Source of the DNA: Azotobacter bryophylli
Lineage (GTDB): Bacteria; Pseudomonadota; Gammaproteobacteria; Pseudomonadales; Pseudomonadaceae
Reading direction: 5' to 3'
Length of the DNA: 64,000 nt
Assembly (NCBI RefSeq): GCF_042643485.1
Contig: NZ_JBHRSJ010000030.1
Coordinates: 86,125 to 150,124 of the forward strand
The notes beneath the pieces are model-generated. The model ran no database searches. It had not been told where the DNA came from and saw nothing but the letters and a program-made list of their open reading frames with translations. The position numbers and the translations under genes were made by a program. Shown piece after piece: positions 1 to 8,600 of the stretch. Each line of letters opens with the position of its first letter. Positions within the stretch are counted from its first letter, which is position 1.

Positions 1-850
1 GCGGCGCCTCGCCCAGGGAGTTGCCCTGGAATACCGGATCGATCAACGCGTGGAGTCCGTCGCGCATGTCCTCGAAGCGCTGCGGGAGACGGTAGAGCTC
101 TTCGCCGATCTGCCCCGTCAGCGCACCGACCTCGACGATCGCCTCGGACAGGACGCCGCTCAGGCGGTCGAGGGCCATGTCGCTCCAGTGGGATTGCCAG
201 GCGGCGTCGGGCGCGAACGGCGAGGACCAGCCCAGTGGCCTATCGCGCGCCTCCTCGGGCAGCGCCGCGGTCAGCTCGTGGAAACCGGGCACTTCTTCCA
301 TGCCGGTGACCAGGACATAGACCGGCAGGCTGAGCCCCAGGCGCTGCAGCAGCTCGATGAAGGTGCGCCGTGCGACCAGGCCCTTGGCCACGGCCTGCTC
401 GGGGTCCAGCAAGGATGCCGCCGGAACCACCCAGATTACCCCATCCAGCGGGCGACTCGAGCGCAACCGCAGCAACAGCCCTAGCAGGCGCCACCAGGCG
501 CCGGAGCGGGAGGAGCGCCCCTCCTCCTGCAGGCACAGGGTATCCGGCACGGCCAGCATCGCGCCGTCCGCGTCGCTCCACCAACTGCCGAACCAGGCGG
601 GCTTGCCGGCCGCCTTCAATCGCCAGTCCAAGCACAACTGGGTACACCGGTCCTGGTCGCCGAGCATCAGCAGCCAGGGCGTCTGGTAGCGGTCGTTGAC
701 CGCCCTGTCTTGCTCCATCTGGCGGACGGCGGCATAGAAGCCGCTCACGGCCGAGCCCACCTTGCCGCGCAGCCAGAACACGAACAGCGCGGCGGCGAGC
801 AGCAGCAGGACCACGACGATGATGGCTGCGTCGATTTCCGGCAGGGTCAT
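1..850 (-). CDS. tssM: TssM/IcmF-like T6SS membrane complex protein, C-terminal part beyond window edge
   Basis: The reading frame starts at ATG 850 and stays open to the left edge, giving about 283 N-terminal residues. It begins with one hydrophobic segment (about residues 9-26), followed by a domain like the cytoplasmic IcmF N-terminal domain: a 'PWLLMLG' strand, a tryptophan-rich stretch, a 'PLDGVIWVV' strand and a 'PVYVLVTGMEEVPGF' segment. In the family TssM anchors the membrane complex with TssL and TssJ across the inner membrane and periplasm. Where many TssM proteins have a Walker A loop, this one reads 'MLGDQDRCTQL', so nucleotide binding looks lost. The start overlaps the tssL stop by 4 nt (ATGA), indicating translational coupling. 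The family call rests on the N-terminal domain plus context. Confidence 0.85.
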   Translation of the reverse strand, partial: MTLPEIDAAIIVVVLLLLAAALFVFWLRGKVGSAVSGFYAAVRQMEQDRAVNDRYQTPWLLMLGDQDRCTQLCLDWRLKAAGKPAWFGSWWSDADGAMLAVPDTLCLQEEGRSSRSGAWWRLLGLLLRLRSSRPLDGVIWVVPAASLLDPEQAVAKGLVARRTFIELLQRLGLSLPVYVLVTGMEEVPGFHELTAALPEEARDRPLGWSSPFAPDAAWQSHWSDMALDRLSGVLSEAIVEVGALTGQIGEELYRLPQRFEDMRDGLHALIDPVFQGNSLGEAP

Positions 851-1611
851 GGCTTCTGCTCCGGCATGAGCGTCTGCTCGGTCGACAGGACCGGTTCCAG
901 CGAACCGGCAATGTCGCGCCAGAACAGGTGGCCGACCAGCGTCAACAGCACGGCCCCGCCCAGGATCGCCAGAGCGAGACGCAGGGTGTCGGGCAACGAG
1001 CGGCGGGACGGCAGGCGCACCGGCTCGACGGCCGCCGGACTGCCGATCAACTCGGTCACATCGGCCATGGCGGGCTCGCGCTGCCAGGCGAAGTCGAACA
1101 GCGCGTGGCGCCATTTCTCGTGAAGCGCCTGCCCCCGCGGACCCCGCAGATGACCGTGGAAGCCTAGGATCAGGCACTGCAGATAGACATTGGCCAGATC
1201 CCGGGTGGCCGGCGCCCGCTCCTCGAGGAGCGTCTTGATCGCCCGCGGAATGCGCTCGCCGGCCTTGCGACTGCCATACAGGCGCAGCTCCAGCGGCTTC
1301 TCCTGCCAGGCCGCCTGCCCAGGCCAGGGGTTGAACAGCAGGCTCTCGTCGACCAGCGCGACGAAGGCGTAAACCATCTCCTTGACCTGAGTCGGCGAGT
1401 CGCCAGCACTGGCGAAAGCACCGCGCCAGAGCCGGCGGACGATGCCTCCGGCCTGCTCGGCCACCCGTGCGACGAGGTCGCTCTCGCTGTCCTCGGCGCC
1501 GTCGAGGTCGCGGCGAAAATCCAGCCATGCGCGCCAGGCCTGGCCGAAAGCGGAACTCAGTGGCGCCTCGCCAGGCCGCGACGAATACAGATCAACTTCC
1601 TGTCTGACCAT
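847..1611 (-). CDS. tssL: TssL (DotU-like) T6SS inner-membrane protein
   Basis: A 254-residue protein of the DotU/TssL family, which forms the inner-membrane part of the T6SS trans-envelope complex and links it to the baseplate through TssK. Visible family features are the cytoplasmic helical domain with 'FVALVDESLLF' near residue 90, 'YLQCLILGFHG' near residue 145, and one C-terminal transmembrane helix around residues 212-232. There is no peptidoglycan-binding OmpA extension, so this is the short form. ATG 1611 was chosen because the family N-terminus begins shortly after it; the open frame runs farther upstream only as an antisense-like extension into tssK. It follows tssK by 17 nt and overlaps tssM by 4 nt. 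Confidence 0.93.
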   Translation of the reverse strand: MVRQEVDLYSSRPGEAPLSSAFGQAWRAWLDFRRDLDGAEDSESDLVARVAEQAGGIVRRLWRGAFASAGDSPTQVKEMVYAFVALVDESLLFNPWPGQAAWQEKPLELRLYGSRKAGERIPRAIKTLLEERAPATRDLANVYLQCLILGFHGHLRGPRGQALHEKWRHALFDFAWQREPAMADVTELIGSPAAVEPVRLPSRRSLPDTLRLALAILGGAVLLTLVGHLFWRDIAGSLEPVLSTEQTLMPEQKP

Positions 1612-1628
1612 GATGGCTCCTTGCTGCG

Positions 1629-2969
1629 CTAGCTTCCTTCGCCCGGCGCGCTGGCGAACAGCACGATCTCCCAGGGCTGGCTGCCGGAGACCGAGCCGCC
1701 GGACACGATGCGCAGCGCCTGACGGGGATCGAACCAGTCGCCCGTCGCCTGCAGCACGAAGAGCCGCGTGTCCTCGCCGACGCCGTAGGCGACCTGCTCC
1801 TGGCGATTCATGGGCTGCCGGGGAAGACCGCCCATGCGCTGGCGGGCCAGGGTCGAGACATGCGCCTCGGAGGCGACGATGGCCTGCTCCAGCCACTCCC
1901 GCGCCGCCTGCTCGCCGACGCCGGCCGGCATGCGCAGACCGATCACCAGGCGCTGGCGGGGCTGCTCCCGGTCCGGCAGCAGGATATGGAAGCCCTGACG
2001 GTCCCGCTCGAAGGGCATGCTCCGGTAGCCGGCGCGGATTCGCGTCAGCGCCGCCCCGAGCCAGTCGAGCACCTCGTCGTAGCCCCGCAGCAGTTCGTCG
2101 AACTCCAGGGCGCGGAAAGCCGGGACGCCAGCCAGGGGATCGAGCACGGACCAGGAGCCGGCCATGCCGACCAGCAGCCAGTGCAGACTCGCCGGATCGG
2201 CGATCCGCCCGTTCAGCATCGCCTCCACCTCCGGCAGCCGGGCCCAGACGGCCGCCAGTTGCAGCCGGAGCTCGGCGATGTCCTCGGCGTTGCCCGCCTG
2301 CTGGGCCTGGCGCAGACGCCCCGCGAGGAACACGCACTTCTCCCGGGCCCGGGCGCACAGGGCCTGGACCTTCTCGCCCAAGGGGGACTCCGGAACAATG
2401 CGCGGCGTCGGCGCGACATAGGGCAACCGGACATAGCCGCCACCCTCCCGCCCGATCCGCAGCAGGGGAATGCACACCGAATCCGCCCGTCCTTCGCCGG
2501 TGACCAGACGAAGGCTCGGTCGCCAGACGACGATCGGCTCCGGATGCTCGCCGCTGGCCAGATCGGGCACCGCATCGCCGACCGCCGAGCGCAACCGCCC
2601 GCCGCTCAGCGGCAACAGCTGGCCCGCGCGCGCGCGGGGGGTGATCGCGAGATAGACGGTGACCGTGGCATCGGCGGAGGCGGCGATCGCCTCCGCCACA
2701 TCCAGCTCCAGCGCTCCCTCCTCGCTACCAGCCCGCAGCCGGATCGGCAGCCCGTCCGGAAAGGTGGCCTCGATGGCGGTCAGACGCACCCGTCCGGCCG
2801 AGAGGGCAGGCAGGTCGACCTCCAGGGTCTCGACGCCCCAGAACCAGGGATTGCCGGCCCTGGCCAGATGTCCGGCCAGCGCCTCCGCGCGCAATTCCTG
2901 GAGCTGAAAATGCTGGGGCAAGAGCTGCATGCCTTCGTGCCAGCAGACTGCCTCGGGTAACACACTCAT
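1629..2969 (-). CDS. tssK: TssK T6SS baseplate component
   Basis: A 446-residue TssK protein, the trimeric connector that joins the baseplate wedge (TssE/F/G) to the membrane complex. The N-terminus 'VCWHEGMQLLPQHFQLQE' (about residues 8-25) is the family signature. The length is normal for the family. The start at ATG 2969 has an AAGGGA ribosome site 6 nt upstream. An open frame continues upstream but lacks family sequence. It lies 53 nt downstream of tssJ and 17 nt upstream of tssL in a leftward tssJ-K-L-M operon. Confidence 0.95.
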   Translation of the reverse strand: MSVLPEAVCWHEGMQLLPQHFQLQELRAEALAGHLARAGNPWFWGVETLEVDLPALSAGRVRLTAIEATFPDGLPIRLRAGSEEGALELDVAEAIAASADATVTVYLAITPRARAGQLLPLSGGRLRSAVGDAVPDLASGEHPEPIVVWRPSLRLVTGEGRADSVCIPLLRIGREGGGYVRLPYVAPTPRIVPESPLGEKVQALCARAREKCVFLAGRLRQAQQAGNAEDIAELRLQLAAVWARLPEVEAMLNGRIADPASLHWLLVGMAGSWSVLDPLAGVPAFRALEFDELLRGYDEVLDWLGAALTRIRAGYRSMPFERDRQGFHILLPDREQPRQRLVIGLRMPAGVGEQAAREWLEQAIVASEAHVSTLARQRMGGLPRQPMNRQEQVAYGVGEDTRLFVLQATGDWFDPRQALRIVSGGSVSGSQPWEIVLFASAPGEGS

Positions 2970-3022
2970 ACGAATCCCTTTAGCGTTCGGAAACGCGCGA
3001 AAAAGTCCGTCGCGACCATCGA

Positions 3023-3544
3023 TCAGTGGAACCAGCGCAACCCGTAGCGCTGCTCGTCCGGGCCGAACAGCCGCATGTCCCGGTTCTCGAAACGCAGCAG
3101 CACCACGCTCATCTCGTCCAGCCGCAGACGGTGGACGCCCGGCGTGTCGTAGCTGGAGAAAACCAGAAGCCCGGCGGCGGGCGTTCCGGACAAGGGGAAG
3201 CGGTCGAACGCCAGGACCTGGCCCGGCACCAGCTCCAGCCCCCATACCGAGAAGGCGTTGCGGTAATCGAGCTGCAACTGCTCGCGCTCGGCGAACCACT
3301 GCTTGGCGGACATTCCGGACATCAGCTTCAGCAGTTCCGGATCCCGTACGGCGACGAAGTCGACCGCGATCGGGGTGTTGTCATTGGCCCGCGGCGCCAC
3401 GTCCAGGGTCAGGGAGTCCAACTCGACCTTGGGGGCGAAGAGACCGCAGCCACTCAGCGCCGCGACGACACACAGACCAAAAATCCTGACTAATGGGTTG
3501 AACTTTCCCTGTCTCATAAATTCTAATAAAGGTTTTGCTTGCAT
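3023..3544 (-). CDS. tssJ: TssJ-like outer-membrane lipoprotein of T6SS
   Basis: A 173-residue lipoprotein of the TssJ/SciN family, which tethers TssM to the outer membrane. A hydrophobic signal segment ends in a lipobox LSGC with the lipidated cysteine at residue 33 of the longest form. A beta-sandwich-like body follows, with the typical pattern 'PIAVDFVAVRDPELL'. The second methionine (ATG 3517) puts the cysteine at residue 24 and is a plausible alternative start; neither start has a clear ribosome site. It is the first gene of the leftward tssJ-K-L-M unit and is divergent from tssB. Confidence 0.87.
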   Translation of the reverse strand: MQAKPLLEFMRQGKFNPLVRIFGLCVVAALSGCGLFAPKVELDSLTLDVAPRANDNTPIAVDFVAVRDPELLKLMSGMSAKQWFAEREQLQLDYRNAFSVWGLELVPGQVLAFDRFPLSGTPAAGLLVFSSYDTPGVHRLRLDEMSVVLLRFENRDMRLFGPDEQRYGLRWFH

Positions 3545-3709
3545 TCCCTTATAAACCCGTTTTACCTTTTTTCATAGCTCGTTGATATGACGAGTTCGAC
3601 TGGACCAGCTGGAGCTAGCGCGCCCGATTGGTCCGCGCAAGGGAGTGCGATGGCCGGGAAAGTACCGATGCATTGCGCTCGAACCACCGCATCGGAGTCA
3701 ATCGCCCCC

Positions 3710-4273
3710 ATGGCCGAGAGTACGCAGCATAAGCTCGATAGGATTCGCCCTCCCCGCGTACAGATCACGTACGACGTAGAAACCGGCAACGCCATCGAGA
3801 AGAAGGAGCTTCCCCTGGTCGTCGGCATCCTCGCCGACCTGTCCGGCAAACCGGAAAAGCCCCTGCCCAGACTGCTCGATCGCCGCTTCGTCGAGATCGA
3901 CCGCGACAATTTCAACGACGTCCTCGCCTCCATCGCCCCCCGCACCACCATCCAAGTGGACAACACCCTCAGCGACGACGGCAGCAAACTGAACGTCGAA
4001 CTCCGCTTCAACCACATCGACGACTTCGATCCCGTCAGCATCGTCAAGCAGGTGACGCCGCTGCGCCGGCTGTTCGAGGCGCGCCAGCGCCTGCGCGACC
4101 TGCTCACCAAGCTCGACGGCAACGACGACCTGGACAAGCTCCTGCAGGAGGTCGTGGACAACACCCAAGGCCTGCAAGAGATCCGCTCGGCCCGTCCGCA
4201 GGGCGAGGCCCCGGCCGCCGCTGCCAGTGTCGAACCGACGGCCGAAGAGCCGGCAGCAGAACCGCAAGCCTGA
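3710..4273 (+). CDS. tssB: TssB (VipA-like) contractile sheath small subunit
   Basis: A 187-residue TssB/VipA protein, which forms the contractile T6SS sheath with TssC. It carries the family N-terminus 'RPPRVQITYDVETGNA' and the sheath-forming core 'LPLVVGILADLSG'. The alanine/glutamate-rich tail (last ~25 residues) is a little longer than usual. The frame is open upstream to 3587, but sequence before ATG 3710 does not look like TssB, so this start is preferred; a GGAG lies 12 nt upstream, which is not ideal. tssC follows after 31 nt. Confidence 0.92.
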   Translation: MAESTQHKLDRIRPPRVQITYDVETGNAIEKKELPLVVGILADLSGKPEKPLPRLLDRRFVEIDRDNFNDVLASIAPRTTIQVDNTLSDDGSKLNVELRFNHIDDFDPVSIVKQVTPLRRLFEARQRLRDLLTKLDGNDDLDKLLQEVVDNTQGLQEIRSARPQGEAPAAAASVEPTAEEPAAEPQA

Positions 4274-4304
4274 CCGACCACCACCCTTTCAAGGAGGATT
4301 CGCC

Positions 4305-5786
4305 ATGGCCCAGTCGTCTGCCGGCGAGACCCAAACCAGCGAGAACATCACCCTGTCCCTGCTCGACCGCATCGTCGCCGAAGGCCGCATGGCCCACGAC
4401 GAGAGCCAGCAGGACTACGCCCGCGACATGCTCGCGGAATTCGCCACCCAGGTCCTCGACGAAGGCATGGCCGTCGACAAGGACACCGTGTCGATGATCA
4501 ACGACCGCATCGCCCAGATCGACGCCCTGATCAGCGACCAGCTCAACGAGATCCTGCATCACCCCGATCTGCAGAAGCTGGAAGCCTCCTGGCGTGGCCT
4601 GTACATGCTGGTGAAGAACACCGAGACCAGCTCGCGCCTGAAGCTGCGCCTGCTCAACGTGTCGCAGAAGGAGCTGCAGACGGACCTGGAAAAGGCCGTC
4701 GAATTCGACCAGAGCGCGCTGTTCAAGAAGATCTACGAAGAGGAGTACGGCACCTTCGGCGGGCATCCGTTCAGCCTGCTGGTCGGCGATTACGCCTTCG
4801 GCCGCCACCCCCAGGACATCGGTCTGCTGGAGAAGATCTCCAACGTCGCCGCCGCCGCCCACGCCCCCTTCATCGCCGCCGCCAGCCCGCGCCTGTTCGA
4901 CATGGGCAGCTTCACCGAACTGGCCGTGCCGCGTGACCTGGCGAAGATCTTCGAGAGCCAGGAGCTGATCAAGTGGCGCGCCTTCCGCGAAAGCGAAGAC
5001 TCGCGCTACGTCTCCCTGGTCCTGCCGAACTTCCTCCTGCGCCTGCCCTACGGACCGGAGACCAGGCCGGTCGAAGGCATGAACTACGTGGAGGACGTGG
5101 ACGGCAGCGACCACAGCAAGTACCTCTGGGGCAACGCCGCCTGGGCGCTGGCCCTGCGCATCACCGAAGCCTTCGCCCTCTACGGCTGGTGCGCGGCGAT
5201 CCGCGGCGTGGAAGGCGGCGGCGCCGTCGCCGGCCTGCCGACCCATACCTTCCGTACCAGCTCCGGCGACATCTCGCTGAAGTGCCCGACCGAGGTGGCG
5301 ATCACCGACCGCCGCGAGAAGGAGCTCAACGACCTCGGCTTCGTCGCCCTCTGCCACAAGAAGAACAGCGACCTCGCGGTGTTCTTCGGCAGCCAGACCA
5401 CCAACAAGCCCAAGGTCTACAACACCAACGAGGCCAACGCCAACGCCCGCGTCTCGGCCATGCTGCCCTATGTGCTGGCCGCCTCGCGCTTCGCCCATTA
5501 CCTCAAGGTGATCATGCGCGACAAGATTGGCAGCTTCATGACCCGCGATAACGTCCAGACCTACCTGAACAACTGGATCGCCGACTACGTGCTGATCAAC
5601 GACAACGCCCCGCAGGAGATCAAGGCGCAGTACCCGCTGCGCGAAGCGCGGGTCGACGTCACCGAGGTCGCCGGCAAGCCCGGCGTTTACCGCGCCACGG
5701 TCTTCCTCCGGCCGCACTTCCAGTTGGAGGAGCTGACCGCCTCGATCCGCCTGGTCGCCATGCTGCCGCCGCCGGCCGCCGCCTGA
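4305..5786 (+). CDS. tssC: TssC (VipB-like) contractile sheath large subunit
   Basis: A 493-residue TssC/VipB protein that pairs with TssB to build the contractile sheath. Landmarks are 'WRGLYMLVKNTETSSRLK' (about residues 98-115), 'FGGHPFSLLVGDY', and the conserved C-terminal half with 'KIGSFMTRDNVQTYLNNWI'. Start ATG 4305 has a strong AAGGAGGA ribosome site 6 nt upstream and gives the normal family length. A longer open frame from 4227 overlaps tssB and is rejected. Confidence 0.97.
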   Translation: MAQSSAGETQTSENITLSLLDRIVAEGRMAHDESQQDYARDMLAEFATQVLDEGMAVDKDTVSMINDRIAQIDALISDQLNEILHHPDLQKLEASWRGLYMLVKNTETSSRLKLRLLNVSQKELQTDLEKAVEFDQSALFKKIYEEEYGTFGGHPFSLLVGDYAFGRHPQDIGLLEKISNVAAAAHAPFIAAASPRLFDMGSFTELAVPRDLAKIFESQELIKWRAFRESEDSRYVSLVLPNFLLRLPYGPETRPVEGMNYVEDVDGSDHSKYLWGNAAWALALRITEAFALYGWCAAIRGVEGGGAVAGLPTHTFRTSSGDISLKCPTEVAITDRREKELNDLGFVALCHKKNSDLAVFFGSQTTNKPKVYNTNEANANARVSAMLPYVLAASRFAHYLKVIMRDKIGSFMTRDNVQTYLNNWIADYVLINDNAPQEIKAQYPLREARVDVTEVAGKPGVYRATVFLRPHFQLEELTASIRLVAMLPPPAAA

Positions 5787-5863
5787 CCGTCGCGCCCGCC
5801 GGCCAAGCCCGGCGGGTGTGCTTTCCCCTTACCCATACGGCATAGACTCAGGAGCTCCACGCG

Positions 5864-6361
5864 ATGGATGCGATCATTCTCGACCTCGGCGACGAAATCA
5901 AAGGCGACTGCCTGCTCGAGGGCTACAGCGACAAGATCGAATTGATGTCCTACAGCCACAACGTGGCCATGCAGGTGACCAACGATGTCAGCAACACGGA
6001 GCGCACCTCCGGCAAGCCGCACATCGGCGAGTTCACCGTGACCAAATTCGTCGACACCTCGACCCCGACCCTCAACGAATACTGCTGCGCCGGCAAGTCC
6101 ATCCCCGAGGTGAAGATCACCATCGGGCGCAACGCCTCGGAAAACGACGGCAAGATCCTGCCCTTCATCGTCTACACCCTGAACAACGTGGTGCTGTCCA
6201 ACGTCAGCGTCAGCGGCGGGGCCGGCGGCAAGCCGGTGGAGACCCTGTCCCTGAACTTCACCAAGATCAAATGGGAACTGACCGCCCAGAAGAACGACGG
6301 CAGCAAGGAAGGCACCTCCGCCTCCACCTGGGACCTGGCCGCCAACAAGGTGGTCAAGTAA
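5864..6361 (+). CDS. hcp: Hcp (TssD) inner-tube protein
   Basis: A 165-residue Hcp-family protein that forms the hexameric rings of the T6SS inner tube and is expelled on contraction. The opening 'DAIILDLGDEIKGD' and the pattern 'ISEFTVTK'-like 'GEFTVTKFVDTSTP' near residue 52 are typical of Hcp. The length is normal with no C-terminal effector fusion. It lies 77 nt after tssC with AGGAG about 8 nt before the start. Small cargo carried in the Hcp lumen would need to be encoded elsewhere or in the AT-rich genes downstream of clpV. Confidence 0.96.
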   Translation: MDAIILDLGDEIKGDCLLEGYSDKIELMSYSHNVAMQVTNDVSNTERTSGKPHIGEFTVTKFVDTSTPTLNEYCCAGKSIPEVKITIGRNASENDGKILPFIVYTLNNVVLSNVSVSGGAGGKPVETLSLNFTKIKWELTAQKNDGSKEGTSASTWDLAANKVVK

Positions 6362-6376
6362 CGGGACCCGTCCGGC

Positions 6377-6823
6377 ATGCTGGAATCCAAGCTCCGCCCG
6401 CCGCTGTTCGAGCGCCTTGCCGCCACGGCGGCGGACGACGCAGCCGCGGAGTTCGACCGGGATGCACTGGCCGACTCGGTGCGGCGCGAGCTGCTGCGGC
6501 TGCTCAATACCCGCCGCGGGTCGCGCCCGCTCACCACACCGTCGAGCGTGCTCGACTACGGCATCGCCGACTGGAGCGCCCTGTACGCGGACCACAGCGC
6601 CGACCGCCGGCTGCTGAGCCGGGAGATCCGCGCAGCCATCGGGCAGTTCGAGCCGCGCCTGCAACTGGCCGAGGTCGAGCTGCTGCCCATCGAGGGCCAG
6701 CGCCAGCGACTGCGGGTGCGCCTGAGCGGTGCCCTGCGCGACGGCCAGCGCCGTTGGCCCGCCGCCTTCCTGATCGAGGAAGGCGACGGCGGTTTCGAGG
6801 TACGCCATGAGCAGCTCGATTGA
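6377..6823 (+). CDS. tssE: TssE, gp25-like baseplate wedge protein
   Basis: A 148-residue TssE protein of the phage T4 gp25 family, a baseplate wedge component that starts sheath assembly. The core 'LRRELLRLLNTRRGSRPL'-type segment (here RRELLRLLNTRRGSRPL, about residues 36-52) and 'SSVLDYGIADW' just after it are the gp25 signature. It follows hcp by 15 nt and overlaps the tssF start by 17 nt, implying coupled translation of the wedge proteins. Confidence 0.94.
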   Translation: MLESKLRPPLFERLAATAADDAAAEFDRDALADSVRRELLRLLNTRRGSRPLTTPSSVLDYGIADWSALYADHSADRRLLSREIRAAIGQFEPRLQLAEVELLPIEGQRQRLRVRLSGALRDGQRRWPAAFLIEEGDGGFEVRHEQLD

Positions 6824-8600
6824 CGAGACGTTGCTCGACTACTACCAACGCGAGCTCACCTGGCTGCGCCATGCCGGCTCGGCCTTCGCCGAACGCTATC
6901 CCAAGGTCGCCCGACGCCTGGAGCTGTCCCCCGGCGAATGCCCGGACCCCCACGTCGAACGCCTGCTGGAGGGCTTCGCCCTGCTCGCCGCGCGCCTGCA
7001 GCGGCGCCTTGACGACGACTACAGCGAGTTCAGCGACGCCCTGCTGGAGCAGCTCTACCCCCTGGCCCTGCGTCCCCTGCCCTCCTGCGCCATCGTCCGG
7101 TTCGAACCGGACCCGACCAAGGGCAATCTCGCCGAAGGCTATCGGCTGCCGCGCGATACACCGCTGTTCGTCACCGGCGCCGACGGCGCCAGCGTGCATT
7201 TTCGCACCACCGCCGAGGTGGAACTGTGGCCGCTGGAGATCGCCGAGGCGAGCTTTCTCGCCGGCGACGCCGCCTGCGCCCTGACCGGTGTCGCCCAGGC
7301 CCGCGCCGCCCTGCGCCTGAGCCTGCGCTGCCTGCCCCCGGCCAGCTGGCAGGCGTTGCCCGTCCGCCGGCTGCGCCTGCACCTGGCCGCTTCGCCGATG
7401 GTCAATGCCAGTCTCTACGACCTGCTCGGCGCCCATACCCTGCAGGTCCTCGCCGGACCGCCCGGCACTCGGCCACAGGCTATCGCCGGTCTGCCGCAGC
7501 CGCTCGGTTTCGCCGCCGACGAGGCCCTGCTGCCGGACGAGGACGGCGTCCATCCCGGACTGCGCCTGCTGGCCGAATACTTCGCCTTTCCGGACAAGTT
7601 CGCCTTCTTCGACGTTCCCGTACAGGCCCCGCCGGGCACGGGCGAGGAACTCCAGCTGTACATCGCTTTCGACCGCGCCCCGACCGGCCGCCTCCACCTG
7701 CAGGCGACCGACCTGGCGCTCGGCTGCGCCCCGCTGATCAACCTGTTCCCGCGCACCTCCGAGCCCCTGCGCCCGGACGGCACGCGCAGCGAGTACCGAC
7801 TGGTCGCCGACAGCTACCGGGAGAACAGCGTGGAGATCCACAGCATCCGCACGCTGCGCGCCTGCTCGGCCGACGGGGTGCGGCAGGTTCCGGCTTATTA
7901 CGGCTGTCAGCACGCCCTCGGCGAGCAGCGCCTCTACTGGCACGCACGGCGCATCTTCGGGCTCGCGCCGAACCGACTGGGCAGCGACCTGCTGCTGAGC
8001 CTGGTCGACACCCGCTTCGATCCGCAGCGAGAGGCTCCAGATTACAGCCTGACAGCCGAACTGCTGTGCACCAGCCGGCACCTCGCCGAATCCCTGGCCG
8101 CCGGAACCCGGCTGGACTTCGAGCGCCCCGGCCCGGTGGCCCGCGCCATCCTGCGCAACCCGCCGACGCCGCAGACCCTGCCCCGGCTGGGCGGCGAATC
8201 GCGCTGGCGCCTGGTTTCGCAACTGACCCTCAACCATCTCTCGCTGGTGGAGGGCGAGCGAGCCCTGGACGCGCTCCGGGAAATGCTCCAGCTGCACAAC
8301 CTGGGCGACGAGCCCGCCGCACGCCGGCAGATCGACGGGCTGACCCGGCTCGACTGCGAACGCATCGTCGCCCGGGTCGGCGAGGACGCCTGGCGCGGCT
8401 GGCGCAACGGTCTGGGCGTGCGCGTCCACCTCGACCCGCAGCATTTCATCGGCAGCAGCGCCGTGCTGTTTTCCGGCGTCCTCGCGCAGTTCTTTTCGCT
8501 TTATGCCAGTGCCAACCGCTTCGTGCGCACCACGCTGGTCCAGGCCGACAAGGAGATCAAGACATGGCAGCCGCCCGCCGGAATGCCGCTCTCCCTCTGA
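6807..8600 (+). CDS. tssF: TssF baseplate wedge protein
   Basis: A 597-residue TssF protein (VasA/ImpG family) that forms the baseplate wedge with TssE and TssG. The N-terminus 'LLDYYQRELTWLRHAGSAFA' followed by 'YPKVARRLELSPGECPDPHVERL' is diagnostic and full length is present. GAGG lies 6 nt upstream of ATG 6807. It overlaps tssE at its 5' end and tssG at its 3' end, so the three baseplate genes are nested translationally. Confidence 0.96.
   Translation: MSSSIDETLLDYYQRELTWLRHAGSAFAERYPKVARRLELSPGECPDPHVERLLEGFALLAARLQRRLDDDYSEFSDALLEQLYPLALRPLPSCAIVRFEPDPTKGNLAEGYRLPRDTPLFVTGADGASVHFRTTAEVELWPLEIAEASFLAGDAACALTGVAQARAALRLSLRCLPPASWQALPVRRLRLHLAASPMVNASLYDLLGAHTLQVLAGPPGTRPQAIAGLPQPLGFAADEALLPDEDGVHPGLRLLAEYFAFPDKFAFFDVPVQAPPGTGEELQLYIAFDRAPTGRLHLQATDLALGCAPLINLFPRTSEPLRPDGTRSEYRLVADSYRENSVEIHSIRTLRACSADGVRQVPAYYGCQHALGEQRLYWHARRIFGLAPNRLGSDLLLSLVDTRFDPQREAPDYSLTAELLCTSRHLAESLAAGTRLDFERPGPVARAILRNPPTPQTLPRLGGESRWRLVSQLTLNHLSLVEGERALDALREMLQLHNLGDEPAARRQIDGLTRLDCERIVARVGEDAWRGWRNGLGVRVHLDPQHFIGSSAVLFSGVLAQFFSLYASANRFVRTTLVQADKEIKTWQPPAGMPLSL

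Noticed and set aside
4104..5717. 537-residue open frame antisense to tssC
   Set aside because: It mirrors tssC codons in high-G+C DNA, has no ribosome site, and its residues have no family pattern.
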